A DNA stretch of 64,000 bases. Origin: Nelumbo lutea (lineage: Eukaryota > Streptophyta > Magnoliopsida > Proteales > Nelumbonaceae). The stretch lies in the NCBI GenBank assembly GCA_022828595.1, contig JAKGHH010000003.1, positions 51,139,759-51,203,758 on the forward strand. The letters run 5' to 3'. Shown here piece by piece: positions 12,701 to 37,328 of the stretch; positions within the stretch are counted from its first letter, which is position 1; every line of letters starts with the position of its first letter. A program made the translations under genes and the position numbers. The notes under the pieces are model-generated. The model saw only the letters and a list, made by a program, of their open reading frames with translations, ran no database searches and was not told where the DNA came from.

Positions 12701-15367
12701 TAATGCAAGAATTAGGTTGTTTGATGATCAAAGACCCCAAGTAGCTGTTTTTAGACCAATCCATGACTGTCCTTGAGTCTCCTACTATGACATCTATATA
12801 CACAAGGGTTTGGACCAGTCTACCCTAGTAAAGCTGCCATTTGTTCAGCCTTCATGGAGTTTCCATATGGGACTGGAGAAGATTGCCATGTCTATTTCTG
12901 AATTCTCCACCTATACCCCAACGAGTTGGGATTACCCAAACAGTAGCCATCAAAGTTTAATTTGATACATGGGAAGAAGGAACAGTCCAAGAATAGATTT
13001 TTTTGGCACATAGTGGCCACACTCAGACTTAAACTGACATTCTTATGCTTGTTAGCCCAAAATTTTACAATTGCACCAAGCAATGGTTCCTTCTAAGGTC
13101 CCATTTATATGGAATCAAGTAAAATAAACGAGGAAGAAAAACATATTTCATTGGTCTAAGTCAAGAGAAAGAGCTTTTTGGTGTAAAATTTTTTGCTCAT
13201 GCCTGGAAAAAGATCTTGCTTTTACCATGATGGAAAGTTGTTTCTGTTCCATTCCATTTGTTGACAGGTTATATCTGGTTGTGCAGACAGATAGGGCGGC
13301 CATGCTTGATGAAATTGTGGATTATGTGAAGTTCCTCAGGCTCCAGGTCAAGGTATAATATGTTTAAAGTTCAAGAGCTAAATTCCATATGAGCCATGCA
13401 TTTTCTTTTTTCTTTTTTTCCTTGGGGGGTGCTTACAATGTTATCTAGTTGCAGATAAGTTCCTTTCTGTAATTGTGGTTGTTGTCATCACCATTTGGGG
13501 GCTGCTATAAAATTCTATGTTGTGTTATGCTTTATGCCAGACCATATCATCTACTTCATGCATATGCTTTCAAATAACTTTTCAGTCCACAACATTGTCC
13601 GACTGTCCTACATTCGAGCCTTCAGCCTGCATAAATGTGTTTGTTCCTAGATAATATATGCCAGGAAAAAAATATTTAACTTCAAAATATGATCAATTGA
13701 AAGGTGTTATATTCTTTCAAAACTCCCTTTCGTTGTTGCCATTTAAATTTCATTCTCCTGACATATTGTTAAAACATAAAGCAGACTTAGAGCTGTTCAT
13801 ATTTTATAAAGGTTACAAGTTATGTACTCTGGATACTTGTACATGCCTAGTGTACCAGTAGTCAGAGTCTTTTATAGCAAAAAAACAAATTACATATTAC
13901 ATATGAGTCCAATACAATTGGTTTTTATTCACCCCTATCCCATTTGCTGATCTCCTCACCCATTGTATTCCCAGATTCATGTTTCTAGTGAGCCATTTGA
14001 AATTTTTAATCTCATTCCTAATAACACCACATTATGGACTCTGGTTCCTTAAGCCATCCCACCACCAATTTTGAATCCCCTTCAATGATCACATTAACCA
14101 TATATTTGCAATTTGTACTTCTTGTAAGATAGCAAGCAATTCATCTATAAACAGTCAGCCAAACCCACTAGGCCCGAGAACAAGTCAATAACATTACCTT
14201 CTGTGTCTCTCACTACCCCTCCTATCATACATTCATACTACAAAAATTCTGTATATTTTAGAAGTGATTAAATCTAGTGGAGATGTTACTTATGAAGAAA
14301 AAAAGAAAAGAAAATTAGTGGAGATATTAATATTGAGAAATAACATTTAGCGAAAGCATGATATATGCATGCTAAATGGATCGTGGGACACCTGCATTTA
14401 TCCATGTCCTGGATCTTATATCTTATATCAGTATTGATGTCCATGTCTGTACCGTATCCGGACATCATAGCTTACAAGGTCTAGTTTCGAGTGTCTTCAA
14501 ATCCCTATGACTAGAGTGGAAACCTCCTTTTGGTCCTGTTACAGCGAAAATACTTGATTCTTGTTCCTACCAAGTCATAAATTTGTTATACGTGTTTCAT
14601 CTTTAATTATTGACATCTGTCTGTATTAACAGGTTTTAAGCATGAGCAGACTGGGGGGAGCTGGTGCAGTAGCACAGCTTGTTGCTGACATCCCGCTGAC
14701 CTCAGTTGAGGTAATAGAATAGGATGACGCGCATTTTTACTCTCTTATGACTTGCACGTTTCTTTCAGTACATTTTTGTTCTATGCATGTGGGGTGTCTG
14801 CATTTAGTGTGGTGACACACTGACACTACATCTGCATCTACGGTTTTGTACTGGTTTGATCTCCTCAGGTCAATAAATAATAAGGATTTCTTCGTTTGTA
14901 AGGCTTCTATTAAAGATCAAAAGAGAAGATTCTAAACAAAATTGCCATATACACTTGTATGTGTGGTGTAGCATATATCTACATATTGTACTAGAAATTG
15001 CAGATTCAATCATCTGTGTGATGCATTTGTAAAAGTTACGCATTCATGGCCGGACTGAATTTTTGGTAAACTTTTCCCTGGTTAATTTATGACTTGTTCT
15101 TTATTCTTTTTCCTTGGTCCACGACAAAAGGGAGAAGGCAGCGAAGTTAGAAGCAGCCAGCGAGCATGGGAGAAGTGGTCAAACGACGGAACAGAGAGAC
15201 AAGTAGCAAAACTGATGGAAGAAGATGTTGGGGCTGCGATGCAATTTCTACAATCAAAGGCACTCTGCATCATGCCCATATCTCTAGCCGCTGCTATCTA
15301 CCACGCACACCCTCCAGAAGCCCCTACGACTCCGATTGTGAAGCCCGAGTCAAGCGCCCCCTCGTAG
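7974..15367 (+). CDS. UNE12: bHLH transcription factor, UNE12/bHLH59-like (subgroup XI)
   Basis: Seven coding exons, all phase 0 with GT-AG borders: 7974-8288, 8791-8883, 9413-9532, 10189-10254, 13287-13352, 14633-14710 and 15131-15367. They join to a 324-residue protein; the Arabidopsis relative is about 310. The N-terminus ([18 protein letters not shown]) and the LGLSLDQ segment are family signatures. The basic helix-loop-helix spans exons 3-5: [20 protein letters not shown] (basic region, with the H-E-R contact pattern), then [15 protein letters not shown] and [20 protein letters not shown]. The following [17 protein letters not shown] and the tail [20 protein letters not shown] are also typical. 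It should be a nuclear, dimerising, E-box-binding regulator; UNE12 was named from a fertilisation phenotype. Exons 4 and 5 split the HLH across a 3-kb intron with an antisense L1 remnant. The reading frame is intact. The start is supported by the conserved N-terminus and the lack of an in-frame alternative. Confidence 0.93.
9728..9763. repeat. CT microsatellite in bHLH intron 3
   Basis: A run of T residues followed by about 16 CT dinucleotides, inside the intron between exons 3 and 4. Confidence 0.9.
10255..13286 (+). other. bHLH intron 4 (3.0 kb)
   Basis: Intron within the helix-loop-helix coding region, donor AAG|GTTATC and acceptor GTGCAG|ACA. Apart from the L1 RNase H remnant at 12640-13085 and a 14-bp perfect palindrome ATCACCTAGGTGAT at 11248-11261, no element was recognised. 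Confidence 0.75.
12640..13085 (-). mobile_element. L1 RNase H remnant inside intron 4
   Basis: The minus strand near 12892-12970 encodes [19 protein letters not shown], matching the start of the plant L1 RNase H domain (consensus K-x-N-x-D-G-x-x-x-G-N-P). The rest is degenerate. It is antisense to the host gene. Confidence 0.6.
13915..14225 (-). mobile_element. L1 RNase H remnant inside intron 5
   Basis: The minus strand at about 14140-14220 reads [18 protein letters not shown], the second segment of an L1 RNase H domain, followed by broken sequence. It is antisense to the bHLH gene and separate from the remnant in intron 4. Confidence 0.55.
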
Positions 15368-16137
15368 TCGTAGAGATGTCAGAAAAGGGGGTTCATACTT
15401 GCACGTGCCCATCATGCCCCAGGTCCCACCTTTTATTAATGCTCTGATGCTGATTTCTGACCCCACCCACACCCACCACGCACTATTTTAGTATTTGCTA
15501 CTCAGAATTCAGAAATCGTCTAACACCCACGCGGCATTGCAATCAAAATCAGATACCATATATATTCGCTTTTGACATTCTTTCTCAGTTTTCTCAAACA
15601 GGACCTGATGTCACGCTCATGCCTAGAAAAACTGCGGGCACTTGTTATTTCCTGCTAGATCAGAATTCAGAACCAAGGGAAGGAGTCTCACTGGCTCACT
15701 GCTATTGCAATGTTAAATCCTTTTTTTTCTAATGTTTTTCGCCCCCACTTGGGTGGGGGAGGAGGGGTAGTGGTGGATGGCTAGATACTTTTTTTTCGTT
15801 GGTGGGGACCGTCTTTTTTGATAGTGGGTGGTGGGACATTCTAAAAGAGAGTGATGGGCACATGGGTATATGTAATGTAACTATGATGTATTCACTATTC
15901 AGAGAAGATTTAATGAAAGTTGAAATAGATAACGGCCGGTCATTTTCAGAAAGCTATTGTTGGAATTTGGATGTAGTCTTACGTGAAATCAGTTGTGCTT
16001 CTTGGTTTCTTCTATGTGATGAGTGGGATGTATTTTCTTTTCCTTTTTAGTTTTTAAAATCTCTTTTTAGTTCTCCAAATCGTTAGTTGAGAGAGAGAAT
16101 TCATTGTCTACTCCTACTTTGCGCCATCGCTCAAACG
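15368..16137 (+). other. bHLH 3' UTR and downstream flank
   Basis: Follows the bHLH stop codon. It holds T-rich tracts and G-rich stretches but no further coding similarity. The ORF at 15799-16050 has no recognisable domain and is probably transcribed 3' sequence or chance. Confidence 0.4.
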
Positions 16138-16276
16138 GATGAGTTCACATCAGTGCCCTACAGGCGCCCCGCATGCACATCTCAGAATACATTGGGAACA
16201 TCTTCAGTAGTTTGTCACTGGAAGATGTTTCCAATACTGAGATGTGCTGTGGGGCACCTGTGCACAGATGCGTTCT
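16138..16276. mobile_element. Foldback MITE, family FB copy 3
   Basis: The inverted arms include CAGGCGCCCCGCATGCACAT with ATTGGGAACATCTTC at the left and GAAGATGTTTCCAAT with GTGCTGTGGGGCACCTG at the right, around a short loop near 16208-16218. It has the family's inner TGGGAACATCTTC motif. Confidence 0.7.
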
Positions 16277-17007
16277 ATGGCCTGCTGATCACAATGCATC
16301 ATGGTTTAAAGTATTAATATGTATCGCCGATTCGTATCATGCCGATGACTTTTCAATATGCCTCTTCAGGGGTTAGGTGAATGTAGCCAGAGCATTGATG
16401 TGGCCTGTGTCCATATTTTCAACCTTCCAGAGCATTGCTGGCTATGTTCACTCAGCCGTACATCAATTTTTTTTTTGTCCTTTAGTTCACCGGTATTCTC
16501 CAAGTGAAGTTAGGTGAATGTAGCCAGCATGTGTTGTACTCAGCAAAGCAAATTAGGAATTAGAGTCACAATCACACTCACGTGTTGTGCTGCATTGCAC
16601 TTTGTCTTTCATTATTTTAAAGGCAAAATCTACTAAGCATTACTTGTGAAATGTGAATAAATAAAAAATTTGATCATGTAAAGCTTATACCATATGGTCG
16701 AAATTTTGTTGTTAACTTACTATAAAAATTTTGAATTTCACCTCAGTTGGACTCTTTTTAAACAAAGTCCAAAGTCAAGTACTCAAATGACACCATAATT
16801 CATTTTGTTCTTACCTAGCAAAATTCTCTGTAATCAATTATCTTTAATTTAAATCATGTGATGTGATGTAATTAAAAATCAAAATACCTAAGCTCCATGG
16901 ATGATGTAAATATAGCTCTTGATAATTAAGGTGGTGTTTGGATAAGCTTTCAAAAGTCAAAAGCAATTATTGTTTTTTTTTTCGAGAAGTTCACAGGTAA
17001 CTTTTCA

Positions 17008-17178
17008 AAGCCAACTGAAGGATGGCTCAGTTGGTATGTTAACTAGTTGATTTCAACAGAGACGTGGATTCAATTCCCCCTACTACCACCAACTTTGGGG
17101 AGGGGGTTATTAGAGTGGTGCTGTGTTACTCAATGGCTCTATGGGGAATTCAGGCGTATCACCAAATACCAAAAAAAA
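17008..17178 (+). mobile_element. tRNA-derived SINE
   Basis: GGATGGCTCAGTTGGT near 17022 resembles a tRNA A box and GTGGATTCAATTCCC near 17067 a B box, spaced as in a RNA polymerase III promoter. A tRNA-unrelated body follows and a run of nine A's ends it near 17178. This is the usual anatomy of a plant SINE. No tRNA cloverleaf can be completed, so it is not a tRNA gene. Confidence 0.6.
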
Positions 17179-17225
17179 ATGTCTAAGATTAAAAAAAAAT
17201 CACTTTGTTTATTTGACTGCACTTA

Positions 17226-18525
17226 GGCCTTGTTTGATGATTAAGTACTTGTTAAAAGAAGTTCTTATTTTAACAACCACTTAAGGTGTTTGGTAATTCA
17301 CTTTTCAAATCACTTGTTATGTTTTTAAGCACTTATTGGGGTGGGAATGTTTGGTAAGCTATTTTTCCCATAAGTGCTTATATTGACACAAATGATAATT
17401 TTAGCCCTCACTTCACTCATATATATACAATGCTTTTCACATGTTATATTATACATTTCAACTGAGAGTCCATGTGGACCCCCATGTGGATTGCCATGTA
17501 GATCCAATTAAATAATAATTATTATTATTATTATAATAATAATAAATAATAACTAATCATCAATAGGGGAAGACGACAGAGAGAGGGCGAGTTGATTCCC
17601 ATTTTTGAAACCCGAAGAGTTTTGATTGGTTTATGACATCGGGTTCCTGATTTTGAATGGCACAGACATTGTTGTTATTCAAACAGGCTGCTGCCATGGT
17701 TTAAAGTATCAATACGATACACCCAATACAGGGCATATCGTATTGTATCTTTTGAAAACAATACGATCCGAAACACCTATTTCCAAGTGTTTCGGACCCC
17801 TTTGTTTTAATAATAAAAAACACATTTTAAGTTTCCTAAAAAACCAAACTTTGAAAAAAAACTAAAAAAATATATATGCTTCGGCCATTTCTAAGTATCG
17901 ATACGACACGGCCGAAATGCATATCGTATTGATACTTTGAACCTTAGCTGCTACAACTCCTTGTAGCTACGACAACGACCTCTGGAAGTGGTTGGAGACA
18001 AAGTGGAGGGGTGAGATAGAGGGGGAGCTAATAAACAGAAGGAGAGAGAGAAAATGATGAAAAGGGATAAAAAAAAAGGAAGAATAGATAAGAAGGGAGA
18101 GGTTGTCGCCACTGCAACTCCCCTATTCTCGTCAAGAAGACGATGAACAGGGGTGAAAATATCCTTTTATCTCATTAGGGAAGAGAGGGGGGATGATCAG
18201 GATGGGTAAGAGAGGAGAGAGGAAGAATGAAAGTAAATGTTGTGTTGATGTCAAGGGGAAGAAGATGATGAATAGTGCTTTTTGGGCGTGGGGTATTTTA
18301 GGCATTATAAAAATTTATCAAGGACAGTTTCGTCCTATTTTTTTAGAAAAGTACTTAAAAAAAGCCAATTTAAAGTCACTTTTTCAAAATACTTCTTTAA
18401 AAAAAAAGTACTCCACTTTTTTACCAAACACCCATAAGTACTTAAAAACCACTTAATGTGTGGTCCCATGCCTTAAAAGAAGTACTTGTTAAAAAAAGTA
18501 CTTTTAAGTGTTCTCAAACAGGGCC
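17226..18525. mobile_element. Harbinger-like element, 1.3 kb, with nested MITE
   Basis: The ends are GGCCTTGTTTGATGATTAAG and the complement of CTTTTAAGTGTTCTCAAACAGGGCC, flanked by TTA at 17223-17225 and 18526-18528. Subterminal AAGTACTT words are repeated in inverted orientation (for example near 17245 and 18480). There is no transposase. The interior holds an AT microsatellite (17511-17560) and a second inverted-repeat element at 17699-17943. Confidence 0.7.
17699..17943. mobile_element. Inverted-repeat MITE nested in the Harbinger-like element
   Basis: GGTTTAAAGTATCAATACGA at the left is matched by TCGTATTGATACTTTGAACC at the right. Related words occur near 16298-16345 and 39244-39304 (a shorter copy), so this is a repeated family. 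Flanking GCTGCT words could be a degraded target duplication. Confidence 0.6.
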
Positions 18526-18663
18526 TTACTCTAGGAAAATAAGGGCCAAATCCCCAAAACTTCAAACCCTAGCAACAACAGTGAACTCCAACCCCTTCCA
18601 CGATCAGTTGAGCCTTTGTTTCATTTTTTAGGTTTTACATAGAGTTGGTGTTTCTCAAGTATG

Positions 18664-19174
18664 CTGACCTAGCAGTTGAATTGGGTGGATCAGGTTCGAG
18701 TTGGATCAAGACACTTCGGGTTGGGTTGCCAAATGCTAGACCCTAACCCTAAATGTTCGGGTTAGGGTTGACCCATGGGTCATCAATTCGGGTCATCCCA
18801 AAAAATAATTAAATTTTAAAAAATAAAGAATAAATGCATGAAAAATGCCAAAATTAAAGGAATTAACCTTAAAATTCCAAATATAAAATAAAAAATCTTG
18901 AACATTTAACAATTCAAAGAGTAAATAATAAAGAGTAAAGACTAAATAGTAAAAATTAAAGAGTGGAAACTTCTAACAATGCATAAATAGTCCAAATTAG
19001 GCCTAACATTTGGGTCAATGGATTGACCCATGACCCAACCCAACCCAGTTGTTCCAGGTTGGGTCAGGTTGGGTCATTCCCAAATTCAGGTAGTTCAATA
19101 TAAGACCCTAACCCTATTTTTTCGGGTTGGGTTGGGCTGAGTTCGCGGGTTGGATCAACTTTTTTCTAGGTCTA
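18664..19174. mobile_element. hAT-like non-autonomous element, 511 bp
   Basis: The ends are CTGACCTAG and the complement of CTAGGTCTA. The flanks CAAGTATG (18656-18663) and CGAGTATG (19175-19182) match at 7 of 8 bases. The subterminal regions are GGGTTGGGTTG and GACCCAACCC-like words in opposite orientation around an AT-rich core. Confidence 0.7.
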
Positions 19175-19685
19175 CGAGTATGTCATCTTACCCCTAAAAT
19201 GGATTTGTACACTTTCAAGACTTCAAGCCTTATGTTTATTATGTTGTTTTTGAATTTAGATGTTCGACTTCAAACCATTTATTGTTGAGAATTTAATGCT
19301 TAATTATGCATTTTATATTGTTGTTCATGATGGATATGATATGTGTAGCAGATCAATAGAATAGGATAAAAGTAGGATGAAGTTGTATATGGTAAGAACA
19401 CAAATTTTTCTATCGGTGTCTCTTATGGGTGGTGAAGATCCTCAAATTCCTCTTTTATTTTTTTGTAAAAATAATATCATTGCAAATAAATTAATATATA
19501 TGTATTTGTTAAATATGGGCATAATAATAATTAATTTTGAGTAGATACATACAAAGATTTATACAGTGAACAACAGATTCCCTCAAAACAGCTAACAACT
19601 TATCAAACCATGGATGATATGGGAATGTTGTGGTTGCAATACTATGTTGGGTTGTTATTGGATCATTAATTTGCGTATTTTTACT

Positions 19686-19999
19686 CATGGTTTTAAAAAA
19701 TGACCTAGAAACAGAATTATTCTGGCCATCGGTTTTTAGGTTGATGGTTCGACTGCCCTGTTCGAATGGATGGTCTGTTCTGACAAAAATTAAAAAAATA
19801 ATAATTAAAAATAAAAAACGGCCAAAACCATTGAATGGGTCAACAGATCAATGATTCAATCGTCCGAATCAACTGGTCATTGACTGATTCAATGTTTTTT
19901 TGCCAGGGATCGGGTTTGGGGTAAAATGAAACCGTTGCCTGAACAGTTCCCAGGCTGAACGGTCCGACCATCCAGGTCTACGGCGGTTCGAAAACCATG
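19686..19999. mobile_element. hAT-like MITE, 314 bp
   Basis: Starts CATGGTTTT and ends AAAACCATG, a perfect 9-bp terminal repeat. The flanks TTTTTACT (19678-19685) and TTCTTACT (20000-20007) match at 7 of 8 bases. The interior has GGTCCGACC-like words. Non-coding. Confidence 0.7.
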
Positions 20000-20322
20000 T
20001 TCTTACTATTGCTTGTTACAAGTATTATATAATCAAGTTCTTCCATGTTTTTTTTTTAATTACTTGTAGATCAAATACTATCTAGACAAATACAATGTGA
20101 CAGTTTTATCGTGATTAATGGGAATTGATAGGGAAAAAATAATATTTAGTGTTATAAAAGTCAATATTATGGTTACCAAACACCACTTAGTTGCTTTTAA
20201 GCATGTTTTGGAAGCCGAATTTACCAAGCGGGTTAAATAGCCAAAAGTCCAAAGTAGAAAGCCCAGAAGTGTCTTTCAACTTTGACTTTGAAAAGTTTGT
20301 AAGCTAAAACTTATCCAAACGC

Positions 20323-21582
20323 TTCCAAAGGCAATATTTGGATAAGCTTTTACTTTTGAGCTTGGAGAAGTTATAAACAAAAAATTGACAATATATATAG
20401 CATGATACCAGATATCAATCAACTGATATCAAATGTGTTAACCAATCACATAATATTATTATACTTTTCCATCGTCATAGATTTACCCTTCTTTTAAGAA
20501 TAGAATCCAAAGTTAAAATACTTTTAATCCAAAAAAAAACACAGCCTAAAATTGGATTTTGTGCTTTGGGGCTTTGAAAACACAAATCTGAAGACATTAG
20601 CTGTTTAGGCAAAACAAGCTCTGAGTCTTTGGCATATGTTTATGCTAGAAATCTTTAAATGGGCCACCTGAAATGGCAGACATGATTGGATTCTCTGTTC
20701 CATCAAATCCAAAAATTGTAATAGTATTGAGGGGAAAGAAAAAAGTAGGCTTCAATGGCATACTGAGATGCTTTGAAACCAGAAATTAAAGCCTTATGCC
20801 AGCCATGTGGGGTTTGGCATACATGAATCCTATTTTTCCATTTCACTATCATGAGCTTTATCCTTGTGACTTGTGAGGCCCTAAATTATTTCTCACTCCC
20901 TCAACTATGCCATCTCATCTCCTTCGCCTACCTACTCCTATCGTTTCTTCTGACCATGGTTTTGGTCATCTTCCATGCACATCCAGCCATTTTCAAAGTG
21001 ACGAGAAAATGTATCACTTTGTTGAATCCATTTTGAACTCTACAATTGTTTAACTAAACACCTTGTAATGGTACAAAGAACGAAGAGGGGGAGGAGGTTA
21101 TTTCCTGTGTAATAACAAGATTAAATGTGTCTATAAGATAAGTCTCATATCAGGTATATCATATTGTATCTTAAAATCATCGAAATGTCAAATATATGGA
21201 ATTAGGATCATCTCTAGAAATATCCTTTGTAGAGATGTTTTGATTCAATTTCTGATCTCTAATTATTTTTGGGGAAATGATGGATCAGCCCAGTTCAGAA
21301 TTCTTAGCCCCAACGTAGAGGGGGGGTGAATCCTGACCATGGATTGATGCCAAATCCACAGGCAGAATGCGGTTTATAGGGGGAGGATTACTAATATACT
21401 ATGGGGGGCTGTAATTTCAGATTTCTGCATTGGGCAGCAGTGTACTTCTCTCATTATTTTTTTGGTTTAAGTGTATTACCCATTTGAAATGCTGGATATG
21501 CAATTTTTGCATATTGTGCCAATTGAAACTTTGAACCGTGTGGTAATTTAAGCATCATTTAGTTTTTTTTTTTACCAAGACC
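20323..21582. other. Intergenic, nothing recognised
   Basis: AT-rich sequence between the element nest and the next foldback copies. Short ORFs (for instance 20851-21036, which is hydrophobic) show no recognisable domain. Confidence 0.45.
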
Positions 21583-21740
21583 GGATCTGCTCCTCACACC
21601 TAGCATTTCACAGGCGCCTCACACGCACATCCTATCATGCATGGGAACATCTTCCGTACTTATTTGTTATTATTCACGGGAGATGTTTCCAATGCACGGT
21701 GAATGTGCATGTGAGGCGCCCATTTGTGAGGAGCAGATTC
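21583..21740. mobile_element. Foldback MITE, family FB copy 4 (best preserved)
   Basis: The outer arms GGATCTGCTCCTCACACC and GTGAGGAGCAGATTC are complementary, followed by CAGGCGCCTCACACGCACAT against ATGTGCATGTGAGGCGCC, then GGGAACATCTTCC against GGGAGATGTTTCC, with a loop near TTATTTGTTATTATT. This copy gives the clearest view of the family consensus. Confidence 0.8.
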
Positions 21741-21814
21741 CATCATTTCTTTACCACCCACCCTCAACCTTAACCTTGCAGGAACTCTAGAGATAGAGAA
21801 TCTCAATAGGGGGG

Positions 21815-21976
21815 ACCAGATCTGCTCCTCACGAAGCATTCCTCGTATACCAACCTCACAGCATGCTCCAGCCATACATCAGAAATATCTCCAGTATTTA
21901 TATATTGTTATTCATGAAAAGATACTCCTAATATATGGTGAGATATGCTGTGAGATCAGTGTAAAGAACACTGAGG
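21815..21976. mobile_element. Foldback MITE, family FB copy 5
   Basis: Starts GACCAGATCTGCTCCTCAC as in copy 4. The inner AGAAATATCTCCAGTATT faces AAAAGATACTCCTAAT, and CTCACAGCATG faces ATGCTGTGAGATC. It lies only 75 bp from copy 4, in the same orientation, and is more diverged at its right end. Confidence 0.7.
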
Positions 21977-22524
21977 AAAAAATCCAGATTCCTCAATAGA
22001 GACTAGTGAAACAATTACCCTGCTTTCCGAATTTCGTATAAACAGAAAATGCTGTTGTGGAGAAGTTACGTCTTAGACAAGATCATTATGTTCATCCTCT
22101 GGTAATATTGAATAGGATTATATGCCAAATTAATGATTTATATCAATGGCGTGGTGTAATATAAACCATCGAAACAAAGGTAGGAGCTGCAGGACCAAAA
22201 ATGATAGCGATCAGTTGCGTATGCGAAACAGATTCATACAAGAACTCTATCAAGACGCATATTGTTGGATTTGGATAATTCAAGGATATCAGTTTTGTTT
22301 TCTAACAGCAGCTTGAGAAATGTCAACCTTTCTTTCTGTGGTTGGCTCAGGGCTCATGAATAAAATGGCTTGAAAATAACTTTGATGGGACATGAAGTTG
22401 AAATACATACAACATTCAAACCAGTTTCACTAATAAAGTCATGTTACTTTATTAGTGATTAGATTCAGAGATCAAATTTGAACCAAGGTTCAAAAAATCA
22501 AATCGACACACAATACCAAAAAAT

Positions 22525-23080
22525 GGGTATCATCATCTTATCCCAACTATATAGGATCACATACATGAATCTTGTTTCCCCAATCCATTCTATTTAAAAC
22601 CATAACCACCGTTGAATTATAGTGCTTAAATCATTTCTTATTACTTCTACCCATGTCCTTTTTTATCTACCTAAGCTCTTCTAATCCTTTCAATGTGTAA
22701 CAAATCACTTCTTCTAACTGGTGCAATTGGTGGTATTCTATGCACATGCTCAAACCATCTTAGTCTACTTGGGTTGCTACAAATAACTTAATTCTTAATC
22801 TTATTCCTTTCTTTTCTAGTTTTTTCACTTATTCATAACATTTGCATTTCCATTACATTCATTTTCTTTTTTGATTGTCCAACTATCTCCATACAACATA
22901 ACTGGCCTTACAGCTGTTTTATAGAATTTTCCTCTTAATCCAAGTGGTATTCACCTATCACATAAAAGTCCAGATGCACCCCTCCATTTTGCCCATCCTA
23001 CTCTAATTCTTTAAGTGACATCCTCCTTAATATCTCCCTTGTTATGAATTAGTTGATACACCTTTGTCTTTTATTTTGTC
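22525..23080 (-). mobile_element. RTE-type LINE, 3' fragment
   Basis: The sequence parallels the 3' part of the larger RTE at 25850-29640: the words CTTATCCCAACTA, CATGAATCTTGTTT, CCATTCTATTTAA and CTCCATACAACAT recur in the same order. It is 5'-truncated. It sits just downstream of the NDUFV2-like gene. Confidence 0.7.
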
Positions 23081-23504
23081 AACCTGATAATTGTCAAATA
23101 AGCTAAAGAGGTTGCCTTCTATCATCCGAAACATTCAAACCCCCAAATTCAATTTATTTCATGTCTCAATGGCCTTCCAAACCAAAACATACTCCCAATA
23201 TACAGTTCATCATATTGATGCTATAATCCTTGATTCAGACTGCTTTGTTCACATTAGATTCAGTAAGAGTAAAATGAAATTGGAAGTCAATCTCCACCAG
23301 AAACCATGTACAACCCTATGCCAAATAGATAATCCAGTAAAAGAGTAAAATGAGCTTGAAAGTCACAAACGAATAAATAAATAATTAATCTCCAGCAGAA
23401 ACCATGCTGGCAGAGGATTTCTTCATGGTTAATCACAAAACTTCGAAGCAGAGCTGATAAATATCCCAATTTCGGATTATTGACAACAATGTTTCATTTT
23501 GAGT

Positions 23505-36647
<13,143 letters not shown>

Positions 36648-37224
36648 TGTTATGGCATGCAGAGCTAGGTGTACTGTGGGAGATGGAGAGAGAGGGAACT
36701 GGGAAATGCACGAAGGTTATGGAGAGAGCTGGGCGTACTGTGGGTGCGTAGAATGCACCCTTTGCTAAAGGCGTTACGTACGATGTCACAAGTCACAATT
36801 TACACTCGTGTAGGGATTGCAACTTGGGCTGAGTTAGCCCGAACTTTGGGTTGGATCGGGTTGTAGTTCAAGTTAGGCCCGGTTATATAGGATTACAGGG
36901 TAGAAAACGAGTCCGGATCCAGTCCGAACATAGGTTTTCCACGGCCATTACAGCGGTACATCGGGAACATGAAGGGAAATATTCGCAATGCATGGCTGCA
37001 ATGGCTGTTTGGACCAAATCCCAAACCGTAGGAGTGAGAATCGAGAGATAAAGTCAAACCATCTATAAAAAAAGTGATAAATTGAAATTTCATTAGCGAA
37101 TTATAGTAACGAATATGTGACTAAAGTAATTAGATCATATGATATTTTTAATATGATTGGTTATTTTTAAAAATTAAACAATTTATGTAACTTATTCAAA
37201 GTGATTACTTTTTTTTTTATTTAT

Positions 37225-37328
37225 GCTATGTTTAGTTTGAAGGAATAGGTGGGGAAATACAAGATTTGTAAAGGTTTCTTTATCTTTTCCTTTCTTTATC
37301 TACTTTTTCCTTCAAACCAAACACAGCC
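37225..37328. mobile_element. Hairpin MITE, GCTATGTTT family copy 1
   Basis: An almost complete palindrome: GCTATGTTTAGTTTGAAGGA at the left, TCCTTCAAACCAAACACAGCC at the right, with GTAAAGGTTTC near the centre. A second copy lies at 52642-52775, so this is a repeated family. Non-coding. Confidence 0.7.

Larger units (their letters stand above)
16930..20322. mobile_element. Possible large TIR element hosting nested insertions
   Basis: The left sequence GTGTTTGGATAAGCTTTC plus AAAGTCAAAAGC is mirrored at about 20280-20322 by GACTTTGAAAAG and AAAACTTATCCAAACGC. Between them sit a SINE-like sequence, a 1.3-kb Harbinger-like element and two hAT-like MITEs, so the original element would have been much shorter. 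No clear target duplication was found, hence the low confidence. Confidence 0.35.

Noticed and set aside
15799..16050. 83-residue ORF after the bHLH stop codon
   Set aside because: No recognisable domain. Its position just after the gene fits 3' UTR or flank.
17008..17178. Possible tRNA gene, from A-box and B-box words
   Set aside because: No acceptor stem, anticodon arm or cloverleaf can be formed and an A-tail follows, so a SINE is the better reading.
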